From contig NZ_JBBVGT010000002.1 of the NCBI RefSeq assembly GCF_042159835.1, forward strand, positions 1-64,000: a stretch of 64,000 nucleotides of DNA, read 5' to 3'. A program made the translations under genes and the position numbers. This DNA is from Albibacterium profundi (GTDB lineage: Bacteria > Bacteroidota > Bacteroidia > Sphingobacteriales > Sphingobacteriaceae). The notes below the pieces were generated by a model. It had not been told where the DNA came from. It made no database searches and worked only from the letters and a program-made list of their open reading frames with translations. Shown one piece after another: positions 14,751-23,439 of the stretch. Positions within the stretch are counted from its first letter, which is position 1. The number at the start of each line of letters is the position of its first letter.

Positions 14751-15566
14751 TTAACGAATTCTTGCGGTTTCTTTCAGCGCCGCCAATACCGCCAGCCCGT
14801 CGCGCAAGGGGCGCGGCTCGTGTGTGCGGATGAAGTCAGCTCCACCTGCGGCGGCGGCAAGCTCTGCAGCGAGTGTCGCGGCCCCGACATCCCCCGGACC
14901 ACGGCCTGTGAGCGCGCGCAGAAAGGATTTGCGCGAAACAGACAGAAGCACCGGCAAATCGAAGCGCAGCCGCAATTCATCGAACCGCGCCAGCACCGAG
15001 AGCGAGGTTTCGGGAGCAGCCCCCAGAAAAAACCCCATGCCGGGATCAAGGACAAGGCGGTTGCGTTTGATACCGGCACCCGTCAGCGCCGCGATGCGCG
15101 CGTCAAAGAACGCCGCAATGTGATCCATGATGTCGCCAGCGGGTGCCTCGCGCCGATCTGCCTGCCCGTCTTGCACCGAATGCATAACGACGAGTTTGGC
15201 AGATGATTTCGCCAATTGCGGATAGAACGCAGCGTCTGGAAAACCGCGAATATCATTGAGATAGGCCACACCACGCGACAAGGCATAGGCTTGCGTCGCG
15301 GGTTGATAACTGTCGAGCGAGACGGGAATGCCATCTGCCTTGAGCGCGTCCAGCACCGGCGCGATACGCGCGATTTCTGTGTCGGACGAAACAGGCGCGG
15401 CGTCGGGATTGCTGGATGCCGGACCGAGGTCGATCACATCTGCCCCCTCGGCCATCAGCTTACGCGCCTGCGCAATGGCTGCGTCTGGCGCCAGATACCG
15501 GCCTCCATCGGAGAAACTGTCCGAGGTTATGTTGACGATGCCGAAAATGATGAGCGATTTATTCAT
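14751..15566 (-). CDS. sul2: Sulfonamide-resistant dihydropteroate synthase Sul2
   Basis: A 271-aa dihydropteroate synthase that replaces the sulfonamide-sensitive host FolP in folate synthesis. The sequence matches Sul2 as I know it from start (MNKSLIIFGIVNITSDSFSD) to end (LAALKETARIR). Both folP motifs are present (FGIVNITSDSFSDGG and DVIDLGPASSNP). Downstream is the glmM fragment. The IS1380 element is inserted 19 bp upstream of the ATG, so the native promoter is gone from this side. Expression must come from the IS elements, whose transposases read in the same direction. Confidence 0.98.
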   Translation of the reverse strand: MNKSLIIFGIVNITSDSFSDGGRYLAPDAAIAQARKLMAEGADVIDLGPASSNPDAAPVSSDTEIARIAPVLDALKADGIPVSLDSYQPATQAYALSRGVAYLNDIRGFPDAAFYPQLAKSSAKLVVMHSVQDGQADRREAPAGDIMDHIAAFFDARIAALTGAGIKRNRLVLDPGMGFFLGAAPETSLSVLARFDELRLRFDLPVLLSVSRKSFLRALTGRGPGDVGAATLAAELAAAAGGADFIRTHEPRPLRDGLAVLAALKETARIR

Positions 15567-15580
15567 GGGGGCTTCTATAA

Positions 15581-15585
15581 TAATA
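15581..15585. repeat. TAATA, left flank of the right IS1380 copy
   Basis: Matches 121-125 beside the other IS copy. See the island entry: the pair is read as the target duplication of a single IS1380 insertion in the circular island. Confidence 0.7.
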
Positions 15586-15616
15586 CCTAAAATCCGCAGG
15601 TAGTTAATTAGGATGT

Positions 15617-15624
15617 TTAAAGAT
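15617..15624. repeat. TTAAAGAT, left target duplication of the IS1595-family element
   Basis: Exact 8-bp match to 16608-16615 on the other side of the nested element. IS1595-family elements make 8-bp duplications. Confidence 0.85.
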
Positions 15625-16607
15625 TCTGATTATCCGTTTATGCACCTGTTATATTCGCAATTACTAGTCTGTCAAAGAGTTTGTCTCCAAAATACCGTCT
15701 GTTTAATTTGTAAATAAACTCGTTGAGATACAACTGTAAGTATTTCCTTTTGATTTTATGGTAGTTGCCCAGCAATGTCCGTTTTGCATTACTGATTGCG
15801 ATATGCACCCATTTGAGTGTTTCCTTGGTGGTTTTGGCGTCTGATTTCTCGGTGACGTGCAATTCCACCAGATCGGAGATGTCAACGTAAGAAGTGCTTT
15901 TGTCCGAAAATACGATGGCATCATCCTCCATGCAGTCCCTGACCACGCCGTTGATTCCTTCACTTTGATGGCTATCCAGTACCCTGGCCTTGAAATAACG
16001 CACATGCTTCTCCTTTTTGCCCGTTTCGATATCTTCCAACGGGGTGCTTTCGGCCATCACCGCAACGTTCTGCTTTCCCTCGGCTCCCCGGCCACGTGTA
16101 CCCTTGCCTCGCTCGATTTCCTTACTGGCCACCGAAAAGTAACCCTCATCCAGTTCTATCATCCCTTCCAGTGTATACCTTGCATCCCGGTTGCCCATCG
16201 CCCTGCGGAGTTTGTGTACCATCGCCCATACCGGTTCGTAACGCTTCAATCCTAATTGCTTCTGGAGTTCGTTGGTGGAGAATCCCTTTTTTGTGCAACT
16301 CATCAGGAACATCGTTTTGTACCACACCAGAAACGGCAGCTTGGAGCTCTCCATGATCGTACCGCTGCGCAACGAGGTGCGGAAACGGCAACCTTTGCAT
16401 TCATAACTCCATTTACCCTGTAACCAATAATGGGAAGTGCCCCCGCATCGCTTGCAGACAACCCCTTCCTTATCACGCTGCTCCTTGAAATGCAAACGAC
16501 AATCTTCCTCCGAACCGAAATGAGCCGTAAAACTGAATATGTTCATAATCCCTGCTTTTTGAGCGCTAATATACTAAAAATATTAGGTGTGTTTGCGGAG
16601 AATCAGA
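15625..16607 (-). mobile_element. IS1595-family element nested in IS1380
   Basis: 983 bp with terminal inverted repeats TCTGATTATCCG (left) and TCTGATTCTCCG (right, inverted), 11 of 12 matching. Perfect 8-bp direct repeats TTAAAGAT flank it. It encodes one DDE transposase and sits in the transposase-distal part of the IS1380 copy, leaving that transposase gene whole. Confidence 0.88.
15638..16546 (-). CDS. IS1595-family (ISXO2-like) transposase
   Basis: A 302-aa transposase with an N-terminal zinc ribbon (CKRCGG...YECKGCRFRTS, about 32-59) and an ISXO2-like DDE domain. Candidate acidic residues lie in MIELDEGYF (about 129-137), AIVFSDKSTSY (about 210-220), and a later Glu/Asn near the C-terminus (YLNEFIYKLNRR), the usual ISXO2 signature. 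Full-length by family standards and bounded by inverted repeats, so probably active. Confidence 0.9.
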   Translation of the reverse strand: MNIFSFTAHFGSEEDCRLHFKEQRDKEGVVCKRCGGTSHYWLQGKWSYECKGCRFRTSLRSGTIMESSKLPFLVWYKTMFLMSCTKKGFSTNELQKQLGLKRYEPVWAMVHKLRRAMGNRDARYTLEGMIELDEGYFSVASKEIERGKGTRGRGAEGKQNVAVMAESTPLEDIETGKKEKHVRYFKARVLDSHQSEGINGVVRDCMEDDAIVFSDKSTSYVDISDLVELHVTEKSDAKTTKETLKWVHIAISNAKRTLLGNYHKIKRKYLQLYLNEFIYKLNRRYFGDKLFDRLVIANITGA

Positions 16608-16615
16608 TTAAAGAT
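16608..16615. repeat. TTAAAGAT, right target duplication of the IS1595-family element
   Basis: Exact copy of 15617-15624; with it, proves insertion of the nested element. Confidence 0.85.
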
Positions 16616-16820
16616 TAAATATAGCAACCATTTTGCTTTTATTTTTGTCCCTTTTGGGTCGTTACTGACCGGGTGCCGGGAAGTAGTCAGTGTGAATTGC
16701 TGGGCCAAACTGGTACAGAGGAGGTTTTTCCGGTTTTTTTGTCGTTTTCTGGCAGGCTAAGACATAGCTTCCCTGTAATGTTATTGATTTTCAACAGGTT
16801 GCACGGTTGCTTATTTGGCT

Positions 16821-18110
16821 TTAGGTCAATAAAGGCGAGTAGTCCTTTTCGGTATATAGCTTGAGCACATAGTTTCTTCCCGTCCTGATCCATTTCCCCG
16901 CCACTGTTATGAAACGGAAGATGAATTTTTTCAGCCTATAGTTGGGTTTCAGCCAGGAAAGCTTTTTGGAATATTCTCCGACCAGGTAACTGTAAAAATT
17001 GGCGTAGATGGCCGTCATGATCATAAAGGCGGTATTCTCCGATAAAAAAGAGCAGGGCATTTTGGCCCAACCGAAGTCGTTGTTCATCACATCGAAAATC
17101 CGCTCGCTTTCCCCTCTGGCATTATAGAAGGCCACCACTTCCTTATTGGGACTCTCCAAGTCATTGGTCAGGATGCCCCTGTAGGTATAGGCCCCACCGC
17201 TGAACATATCGGTCTGTGCATCCCTTCTCTTTATCCTGCTGATGACCAGCCGGTAGGGGTTGTCCCCGCCAAACGGTCTGTAACCGGGGATGTCGGCCAC
17301 CTCCATCTCCTGGATGCCCAGGCGGGTCTTCTCCCAGTCCCCTTCGGGGACAGATCCGATCATCCCATCCATCTTTGCACATCGGTTTGCCCTGATGTAA
17401 AAAGACCTGCAGTTCTGTTCCACCATGTCCACTACCTCTTTCTGGTAAGAAGCCGAATCGGCCCTGAACCTGCCTATGCTGATCCGGTTACCGGCCAGGC
17501 TGGCAAACGCCCTTTCCAGCGTCTCTGCCTGAAGGTATTTTGCCGGACTGTTTCCGTTCCTGCCCTCCAGGTATACCGGCATGTTGTCTATGGAGGCTAT
17601 TCCCGGCTGGTAGCCGTATGTCTTTTTATAAGTCATTCCAGCATCGTATTTCTCTGTCGGCTGGACCTGGTTGTCATAGTCAAGGTCATACCGTTTGTTT
17701 TCCCTGAGCTGGCCGGTCAGCTTTAATGCCTTTACCAGTAAGTCATTGAGTTTAGGATTCAGGTTGAAGCCGTGCTTTACCCCGGTAACAGGATTTTCAA
17801 AGACTTCGGTAGCAGTGGCCAGTTCCTTGATGCCCCGGAGGATGGTATCCGCACTGCACACCTGAATACCCCTGACATTGCGCAGATGTTCCCTGAGATG
17901 GTCATTGACATCCTCTGTACAGTCCCCTCCGTTTAAATAGATGGCAAGGTGGTTGGTGAAAATATCGCTATAGGAAAAGCCGAAGGTCTTTACCCTCATC
18001 CCCAGCTGATTATCTATCAGATCCGGAAGGCCGGAATCTTTAAACGAATTGAAAACAAAATTAAAGCCGCCAAAGGGTGTGATTTTTTCTGATGAATTGG
18101 TTACTTTCAT
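16821..18110 (-). CDS. IS1380-family transposase
   Basis: A 429-aa DDE transposase of the IS1380 family (DDE_Tnp_1-like), close in type to the Bacteroides IS612/IS942 group. Recognisable parts are HLREHLRNVRGIQVCSADTILRGIKEL near residue 85, RFRADSASYQKEVV (catalytic Asp, about 218), and the C-terminal ENTAFMIMTAIYANFYSYLV. No frameshift or stop is seen. The second copy lies mostly outside the window. Confidence 0.92.
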   Translation of the reverse strand: MKVTNSSEKITPFGGFNFVFNSFKDSGLPDLIDNQLGMRVKTFGFSYSDIFTNHLAIYLNGGDCTEDVNDHLREHLRNVRGIQVCSADTILRGIKELATATEVFENPVTGVKHGFNLNPKLNDLLVKALKLTGQLRENKRYDLDYDNQVQPTEKYDAGMTYKKTYGYQPGIASIDNMPVYLEGRNGNSPAKYLQAETLERAFASLAGNRISIGRFRADSASYQKEVVDMVEQNCRSFYIRANRCAKMDGMIGSVPEGDWEKTRLGIQEMEVADIPGYRPFGGDNPYRLVISRIKRRDAQTDMFSGGAYTYRGILTNDLESPNKEVVAFYNARGESERIFDVMNNDFGWAKMPCSFLSENTAFMIMTAIYANFYSYLVGEYSKKLSWLKPNYRLKKFIFRFITVAGKWIRTGRNYVLKLYTEKDYSPLLT

Positions 18111-18158
18111 GCCAACTTATTTATCTGAGTGGTATCATCTAAATAAGTGAAAAAAAAT

Positions 18159-18204
18159 GAGCCGGAAAAGCCTGAATCCAATAAATTCAGGCCTATTTCG
18201 GCTC
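18159..18204. terminator. Terminator hairpin inside the IS1380 end (right copy)
   Basis: Same structure as 46-91: GAGCC/GGCTC with an inner GCCTGAAT/ATTCAGGC stem and T runs on both strands. It separates the transposase promoter from transcription entering from the interrupted chromosomal gene on the minus strand. Confidence 0.6.
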
Positions 18205-18227
18205 TTTTTATTTATCTATTTGCGGAT

Positions 18228-20012
18228 TTAAGGCAATAACTCATTATCCTTTTGTTCTACGCTCATACTAAATGACCCGAACGGATGCTGTATGTGAACG
18301 TCTTTCGGCAATTGTTCAACCTTGAAGTTTTCGGGCAAATGATAGACTAGGGAGTCGATATCCACGTACCCGCGATTAATATACAAGTCGTTTTCCCTGT
18401 CTCTTGCTTCTGGTGGCTGCGGACTTTGGTTCAGTCGGTTCAATGGAATAAACATTAAGTCGGCATTAATAGCCCCATAATTAGATGCATTGAAGCTGAG
18501 TTTCTCAACGGTTGTAGGGCGACTGCTCTTTTCTTGGTCAATAGTATACGAATCTACTGTAAGGTTTCCAATTCGATAGATTTTTGGAACTTCCTTGATT
18601 TGTTCACGCAGTGGTTCACCAATTAGGAAAATACGGTTATCGTATTGCCATCCGTCAAATTCAGTCGTGATCGTACCATTCACTGAACCTTCTTCATTGA
18701 TATTTAAGACGGCGGTTCTTATCTGCTTACTGTTGTCGGAAGTATAGCGAGGAGTACGAACGAGCTCGCCGCCATTTTCAGTACATGCTACGGCAAGTCG
18801 GTCGTCGGTAAAAGTCCCCAAGTAATTGAATGGATTGTCTTTGCTGGTACAGTCGACCCAAGCTGTATCTGACTCAAATGGAATTCTCAGAATAACATGG
18901 TCGAACTGACTAATACTTGCAAAATCTGGAAGTGCATTCTTCTTTTTATCTCCAGAAGCAACAACTACATAGTCTGAAGGAATACCAACTACCGCCAGTA
19001 GTCCCTGTGTATAATTTACAAGGGCCTTGCAGTCGCCATAGCCTGTTGCATCAACCTCGCTGGCTAGGAACGGTTGAAAACCGCCGATTCCAACCTGGAT
19101 ACTGACATAGCGAGTTTTTTGCTGCACGAATTCGTAGATGGCTTTTGCCTTCTCCCACGGGTCGGTCATGTCAGCGGTGATCGATTTGATATGAGACGCA
19201 GTAGTTGCCGGTATTTCGCTACGTCCTTTTAGCAGAACATTGTACATCCACTGGCCATATTCCTGCCAATTCGAGAAACTACCAGACACTTTTTCGTACG
19301 TGAAATGTTCCGGCGCCAACTTGACTGATGTGAGGAAGGTTTCGGGAAGCGGACTGTATAGCTCATTTTTCAGCGCCTTCTTATTTGAGATACGCCAATG
19401 GTATGTTTTGATACCTTCCTCTTCCGTAACTTCCGCAGCTCCCGGATAGTTGATCTCCTTATACCTTAACTGAAAATCTGGGTCAACATGTACGGTTAAG
19501 CTCGCATTCTCAAGGGAAACACCCGACGTAGTTACAGGATACCAGTCGGGTAAATTCAGTGTTTGTTTAGATCGGACTTCGTACTCAATTTCAAGTGTAT
19601 ATGGGTACATGAGAGAGTTAGGCTGAAATACCATTAAGCGCGAATCCAAAAACAATGAAACGTTATCACTGGCGCTGACATCCTTAAAGGACTTTGACGT
19701 TATTTTGGATATTTGACGACCAAATTCATCATAAATCGCTCCGCGAACAGATCGGATTTGGCGACTCTTGTTGTACCAAATGTTTACCGCGGCATCGGCA
19801 TCACCATTTTCGTTTAAGACGGTAATCACCCGCTTGACCGTATACGTGAACTGATCTACATCTTTGATTTCAATATCCATGTCCATCGTACGAATTACCG
19901 AACTGGCACGTGACAAGAGATTAGGGTCAATATCACTAGCTAAATAGCCCTCCTGTGCCATGCTAGAAAAACTAAACATGGATAGAAGGATGATTGAATA
20001 AAAGAGTCTCAT
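18228..20012 (-). pseudogene. DUF3857/transglutaminase protein, C-terminus cut off by the IS
   Basis: A signal-peptide protein (594 residues) with an N-terminal DUF3857 domain and a transglutaminase-like core (GDCKALVNYTQGLLAVVGIPSDYV, about 330: Cys of the Cys-His-Asp triad, then His in QFDHVILRI and Asp in WVDCTSKDNP). Genomic codons stop at 18234. The last Pro and the stop are from IS1380. Relatives continue about 50 residues, so the end is missing and should lie left of the left IS copy. It overlaps the upstream paralogue by 4 nt. Role of the family is unknown; the product may still fold. Confidence 0.85.
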
Positions 20013-21979
20013 ATTTCTTTGCGTTCAAAAACTAAGTCTGTCTTCTGAAGTTGAATGATCTGATTGAAAAGCTCTTTCAATGCTGGATATTCCTCAGGCT
20101 GATAAATGCTCTTTCCCAGTTCCATAATCTGCGAAAACTGTATTTGATCACCGACTATTTCAGTTTTATTAATAAAACGACCTCCTCTGTTAGGTAAAGC
20201 AATGGCAAGATCACGTGGTTTACCAGTCAATTCATAGTTTTCAGGAATCCTTAAACTAATAACGACCCGAGTGCTCTCGGGTGCTCCTAAATCAACCGGA
20301 TAGGTCCGTTCTGCAAGCTTAAACGGATTATCGTTCATTTTATTCATAAGGAAGGGATTGAAGAATATTCGATCAAACGAGAGTGAGTCAAATGCTGCAA
20401 TCTCTACCTCGTAAGTCTCTTCGAGAGTTTTGTCAATAGTATCCAGATTGTTTACGTCATAATTGATAATCCTTGTATCAGGCAAATTCTTGTCTTTATC
20501 CTCAACGTACTCTTCGATACTGTTGAATTTTTTGATCTCTTGTCTGCGGTAGTAGGCAGCGTAACCGAGCTTGTAATTTTTGATCGACCCAGTTATTTTA
20601 CCATTTGGCTGCAAGGTCAATTGTAGAGAGTAAATATCACTTCGTTTTTGGGAAGCTACTAAATCAATCCATTCCGAGGGCTTATTCATGCTCATGATCC
20701 GCCCTTCTCCATTTATACATCTCATGGGCAGTAAACCGAATGGCAATAAAGGATCGGTTGCATCTAGCAGATAACTCTCCCCATCGATATTTACCATCGC
20801 GACGACATAATTAAAGTCGGATATTACAGGATACAGTTTATGAACCACCCCATTGTCCCGGGTTGATAACACGACTGCGTCTGCGTCCAGATCGGCTGCA
20901 GCTAAGGCAGCAATAAGGGAAAGGTTAATATCTGCCACGTTCCCCACACGATGATCAATCGCGTTCTTTAGACCCTGATCTGTAAATTGACCATAACGTT
21001 TATTCCATCTTATTTGAGATTGAATATAGGTATATATTGACTGCGCTTTTTCCAAATCGCTTTCAGTCCCGTCTAGAATAGTAGGTAGTATTTTCTTAAA
21101 AATATCATCGCGACGCAATTGCTTTCCAAATAGACGATGTGTCTTCATTTCGTAGTCCACATCTTTCCACTCTTTCGTAATCTTTTCTTTAGCACCGTTC
21201 AATCGGGTTACCTCTGAAAGCTCGAAATTAATAGCCGATATAAAATTCTTGGGAGATGTCATGTAATCCTCCTCAATGAATGCTGGAATATCATTCATGG
21301 CATAGGTCATTTCCGAACAATCAATTCGATACCCCCGAGGCTGAAAACATTCTTTCTTTACCTTCGCGTCGCTCTTATCCAATCTGAGGTATCCGACCAA
21401 TGATACATTGTAGACAAATACTGCGGGAATGAGTGCTACATATTCACTGTACATCTTGGGGATGTCCCACTGAAACTGCCAGGGGCGATAATTAAAAATA
21501 TACGGACTCTCAATCTCATATTCATATTCAAGAACGCTACCGTCGACGATATTCGGCAGGGCAAACTTTACTAATTCGACATGCTCCGAACTTTTTTCGC
21601 GAATGATACTTTTTTTATCAAGCTCGGTCTTGTTAATTCCGCCATCCGGTGCGGGGTAATAGACTACACCTCTGATATTATCAACTGACTCATATTTTGT
21701 AGTCGACCCCTGATATAAAGGAATGACTACATCCCCCCTATTAAATCTAGCACTATTAAATACTTTGATACGAACGTGATAACGGTGCTTAATTTTATCG
21801 CCGTCATGAAGGAAACTAGTTGTTCCGAATTCCCTTATAACCACGGCGGCGGCCGTCGTGTCCTTATCATAACGCGTCATGTTTATCGCATGATGATCGA
21901 GTTCACCGAAAGGAAAATCTTGTGCTTTTGATAACAAAAAAGAACTTGTTATCAAACAAAAAAGTATGAGTCGTTTCAC
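20009..21979 (-). CDS. DUF3857/transglutaminase-domain protein
   Basis: A 656-aa exported protein with a signal peptide (MKRLILFCLITSSFLLSKAQ), DUF3857 (about 50-230) and a transglutaminase-like region with NVADINLSLIAALAAADLDADAV. The Cys of the triad appears replaced by Asn (GNVADIN instead of GDCKD), so it may be catalytically inactive. The stop overlaps the start of the next gene (ATGA), so the pair is an operon. Such pairs are common in Bacteroidetes; the role is not known. Confidence 0.82.
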   Translation of the reverse strand: MKRLILFCLITSSFLLSKAQDFPFGELDHHAINMTRYDKDTTAAAVVIREFGTTSFLHDGDKIKHRYHVRIKVFNSARFNRGDVVIPLYQGSTTKYESVDNIRGVVYYPAPDGGINKTELDKKSIIREKSSEHVELVKFALPNIVDGSVLEYEYEIESPYIFNYRPWQFQWDIPKMYSEYVALIPAVFVYNVSLVGYLRLDKSDAKVKKECFQPRGYRIDCSEMTYAMNDIPAFIEEDYMTSPKNFISAINFELSEVTRLNGAKEKITKEWKDVDYEMKTHRLFGKQLRRDDIFKKILPTILDGTESDLEKAQSIYTYIQSQIRWNKRYGQFTDQGLKNAIDHRVGNVADINLSLIAALAAADLDADAVVLSTRDNGVVHKLYPVISDFNYVVAMVNIDGESYLLDATDPLLPFGLLPMRCINGEGRIMSMNKPSEWIDLVASQKRSDIYSLQLTLQPNGKITGSIKNYKLGYAAYYRRQEIKKFNSIEEYVEDKDKNLPDTRIINYDVNNLDTIDKTLEETYEVEIAAFDSLSFDRIFFNPFLMNKMNDNPFKLAERTYPVDLGAPESTRVVISLRIPENYELTGKPRDLAIALPNRGGRFINKTEIVGDQIQFSQIMELGKSIYQPEEYPALKELFNQIIQLQKTDLVFERKEI

Positions 21980-22081
21980 GGAGGTTCGGTTTATAGGTTA
22001 TCGTGTTTCCCCGAAAATAATGTAAAAAGCCGTACTTTGCAAGCTTTATTATCTACCTTTGCAAAAATAAAATAAAATAAT

Positions 22082-23317
22082 TTGTCATTTGAAAATCTAA
22101 ATCTCGATGCGGCCTTATTGAAGGCGCTTGAGAACGAAGGGTACACACACCCGACTCCTATTCAGGAACAATCCATCCCTATAGCACTAGAAAGAAGAGA
22201 TCTGTTAGCCATTGCCCAAACCGGTACTGGTAAAACAGCTGCATTCGCACTTCCGATTTTACAGCTTTTAGGAAACAATAAAAAGAAAGAAGGCATTAAG
22301 TCTCTTATTCTCAGCCCAACACGTGAATTAGCTATCCAAATCAGTGAAAGCTTCGCTGCTTATGGGAAACATACACAACTAAAACACGCTGTAGTATTTG
22401 GCGGAGTACCCATTGGCGCTCAAATAAGCACGTTAAAGAAAGGGGTCGATATCTTGATAGCTACCCCCGGAAGACTGTTAGACTTGTTGAATCAACGAGT
22501 ATTGTCACTCGCTCAGATTGAGATACTGGTGCTCGACGAAGCCGACAGAATGTTGGATATGGGTTTTATTAACGATGTTAAAAAACTGATTGCTAAAATT
22601 CCTGCAAAAAGACAGACCTTATTCTTCTCGGCTACCATGCCTAAAGAAATCACAGGTTTAGCTAACGGTATACTAAATAACCCTGTTAAGGTGGAGGTCA
22701 CTCCGGTAGCCACGACGGCGGAGAAAGTTAAACAGGCGGTCTACCCGGTTGTAAAGAAAGATAAGGCCTCCTTATTGATTCACCTACTAAAAGACCCTAA
22801 AATAGAAAGTGTACTGGTTTTCAGTCGCACGAAATATGGTGCCGATAAAATCGTAAAAATCTTAGGCCGTGCTTCTATTCAGGCAGCTGCGATCCACGGG
22901 AATAAATCTCAAAATGCAAGACAAAAGGCTCTCAGCTTCTTCAAAAGCGGAAAGATCCGGGTGTTGGTAGCAACCGACATTGCGGCGAGAGGTATCGATA
23001 TCGATCAATTGAACCACGTAATCAATTATGATCTACCGAATCAGCCGGAGACCTACGTGCACCGCATTGGTCGCACAGGCCGCGCAGGATTGTCGGGCAC
23101 TGCTCTGTCATTTTGCGATCAGGAAGAAAAGGCCTATCTGGACGATATCAATAAATTGACAGGACAAAATATCCAAGTCGTCGAAGACCATCCGTATGCG
23201 ATCGTTTTTGAAAGGCCTGAACCAGTAAACAAGAAAAACGGTAGTAGTCGGAATAATAAAAATCGTCGAAATAGTCGAAACAAAAAAAGATTCGAAGGTT
23301 CTTCTAAAAAGAGCTAA
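22082..23317 (+). CDS. DEAD-box ATP-dependent RNA helicase (RhlE-like)
   Basis: A 411-aa RNA helicase. Motifs in order: Q motif (YTHPTPIQEQSIP), I AQTGTGKT, Ia PTRELA, II DEAD (VLDEADRML), III SAT, IV VFSRTK, V ATDIAARGID, VI HRIGRTGR. A basic C-terminal tail (KKNGSSRNNKNRRNSRNKKR) probably binds RNA. The start is TTG 22082; MSFENLNL is the standard N-terminus and no ATG fits. TACCTTTG at 22054-22061 resembles the Bacteroidetes -7 element. It probably acts in ribosome assembly or cold adaptation. Confidence 0.93.
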   Translation: MSFENLNLDAALLKALENEGYTHPTPIQEQSIPIALERRDLLAIAQTGTGKTAAFALPILQLLGNNKKKEGIKSLILSPTRELAIQISESFAAYGKHTQLKHAVVFGGVPIGAQISTLKKGVDILIATPGRLLDLLNQRVLSLAQIEILVLDEADRMLDMGFINDVKKLIAKIPAKRQTLFFSATMPKEITGLANGILNNPVKVEVTPVATTAEKVKQAVYPVVKKDKASLLIHLLKDPKIESVLVFSRTKYGADKIVKILGRASIQAAAIHGNKSQNARQKALSFFKSGKIRVLVATDIAARGIDIDQLNHVINYDLPNQPETYVHRIGRTGRAGLSGTALSFCDQEEKAYLDDINKLTGQNIQVVEDHPYAIVFERPEPVNKKNGSSRNNKNRRNSRNKKRFEGSSKKS

Positions 23318-23366
23318 CAACTTTCATTTTATTTCGTTTTATATTTGCTGTTGTTTGCATTATTTT

Positions 23367-23410
23367 ATAATATTGCTTTTAGTTTCTTTTGAAACAAAAA
23401 GCAATATTAT
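23367..23410. promoter_or_regulatory. 14-bp perfect inverted repeat before glpD
   Basis: ATAATATTGCTTTT (23367-23380) and AAAAGCAATATTAT (23397-23410) are exact complements, with an inner TTTC/GAAA pair. It lies between the helicase end and glpD. Too AT-rich for a typical terminator, it could be an operator for a glycerol regulator or a weak bidirectional terminator. Confidence 0.45.
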
Positions 23411-23439
23411 ATATTTCAAATCATTTCGACTTGGCAGAT

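Larger units (their letters stand above)
121..15585. mobile_element. GIsul2-like genomic island, captured as an opened circle
   Basis: GC-rich proteobacterial segment between direct IS1380 copies. It carries int, alpA-like, repA, repC, stbC-like, trbJ/K/L, ars, resolvase, ISCR2, a glmM fragment and sul2. The gene set and the length (15,460 bp after removing one 5-bp duplication) agree with GIsul2 as I remember it from Enterobacter, Shigella and Acinetobacter, where it sits at the 3' end of guaA. Here it is not in guaA. Both inner IS junctions carry TAATA (121-125 and 15581-15585), as expected if a circle with one IS insertion was opened at the IS. Joining 15585 to 126 restores the region upstream of sul2. 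No database search was run; the identity is from recall and gene order. Confidence 0.8.
15586..18233 (-). mobile_element. IS1380-family element (right copy, interrupted by an IS1595-family element)
   Basis: The terminal inverted repeats are CCTAAAATCCGCAGGTAG at 15586 and, read inward from 18233, CCTTAAATCCGCAAATAG. Removing the nested IS (983 bp) and its duplicated 8 bp leaves 1657 bp, normal for IS1380 relatives. The transposase is on minus. The left flank is TAATA and the right flank CAATA. The right end supplies the last two codons (Pro-stop) of the interrupted chromosomal gene. Confidence 0.85.

Noticed and set aside
15567..15660. A clear promoter for sul2 in the IS end
   Set aside because: I looked for TTG...TAnnTTTG and sigma-70-like boxes on minus and found none convincing.
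1..18233. A simple composite transposon formed by two independent IS insertions
   Set aside because: The inner IS flanks are the same 5 bp and the sul2 upstream DNA is at the far end, which favours an opened circle. The unit may still behave as a composite transposon now.
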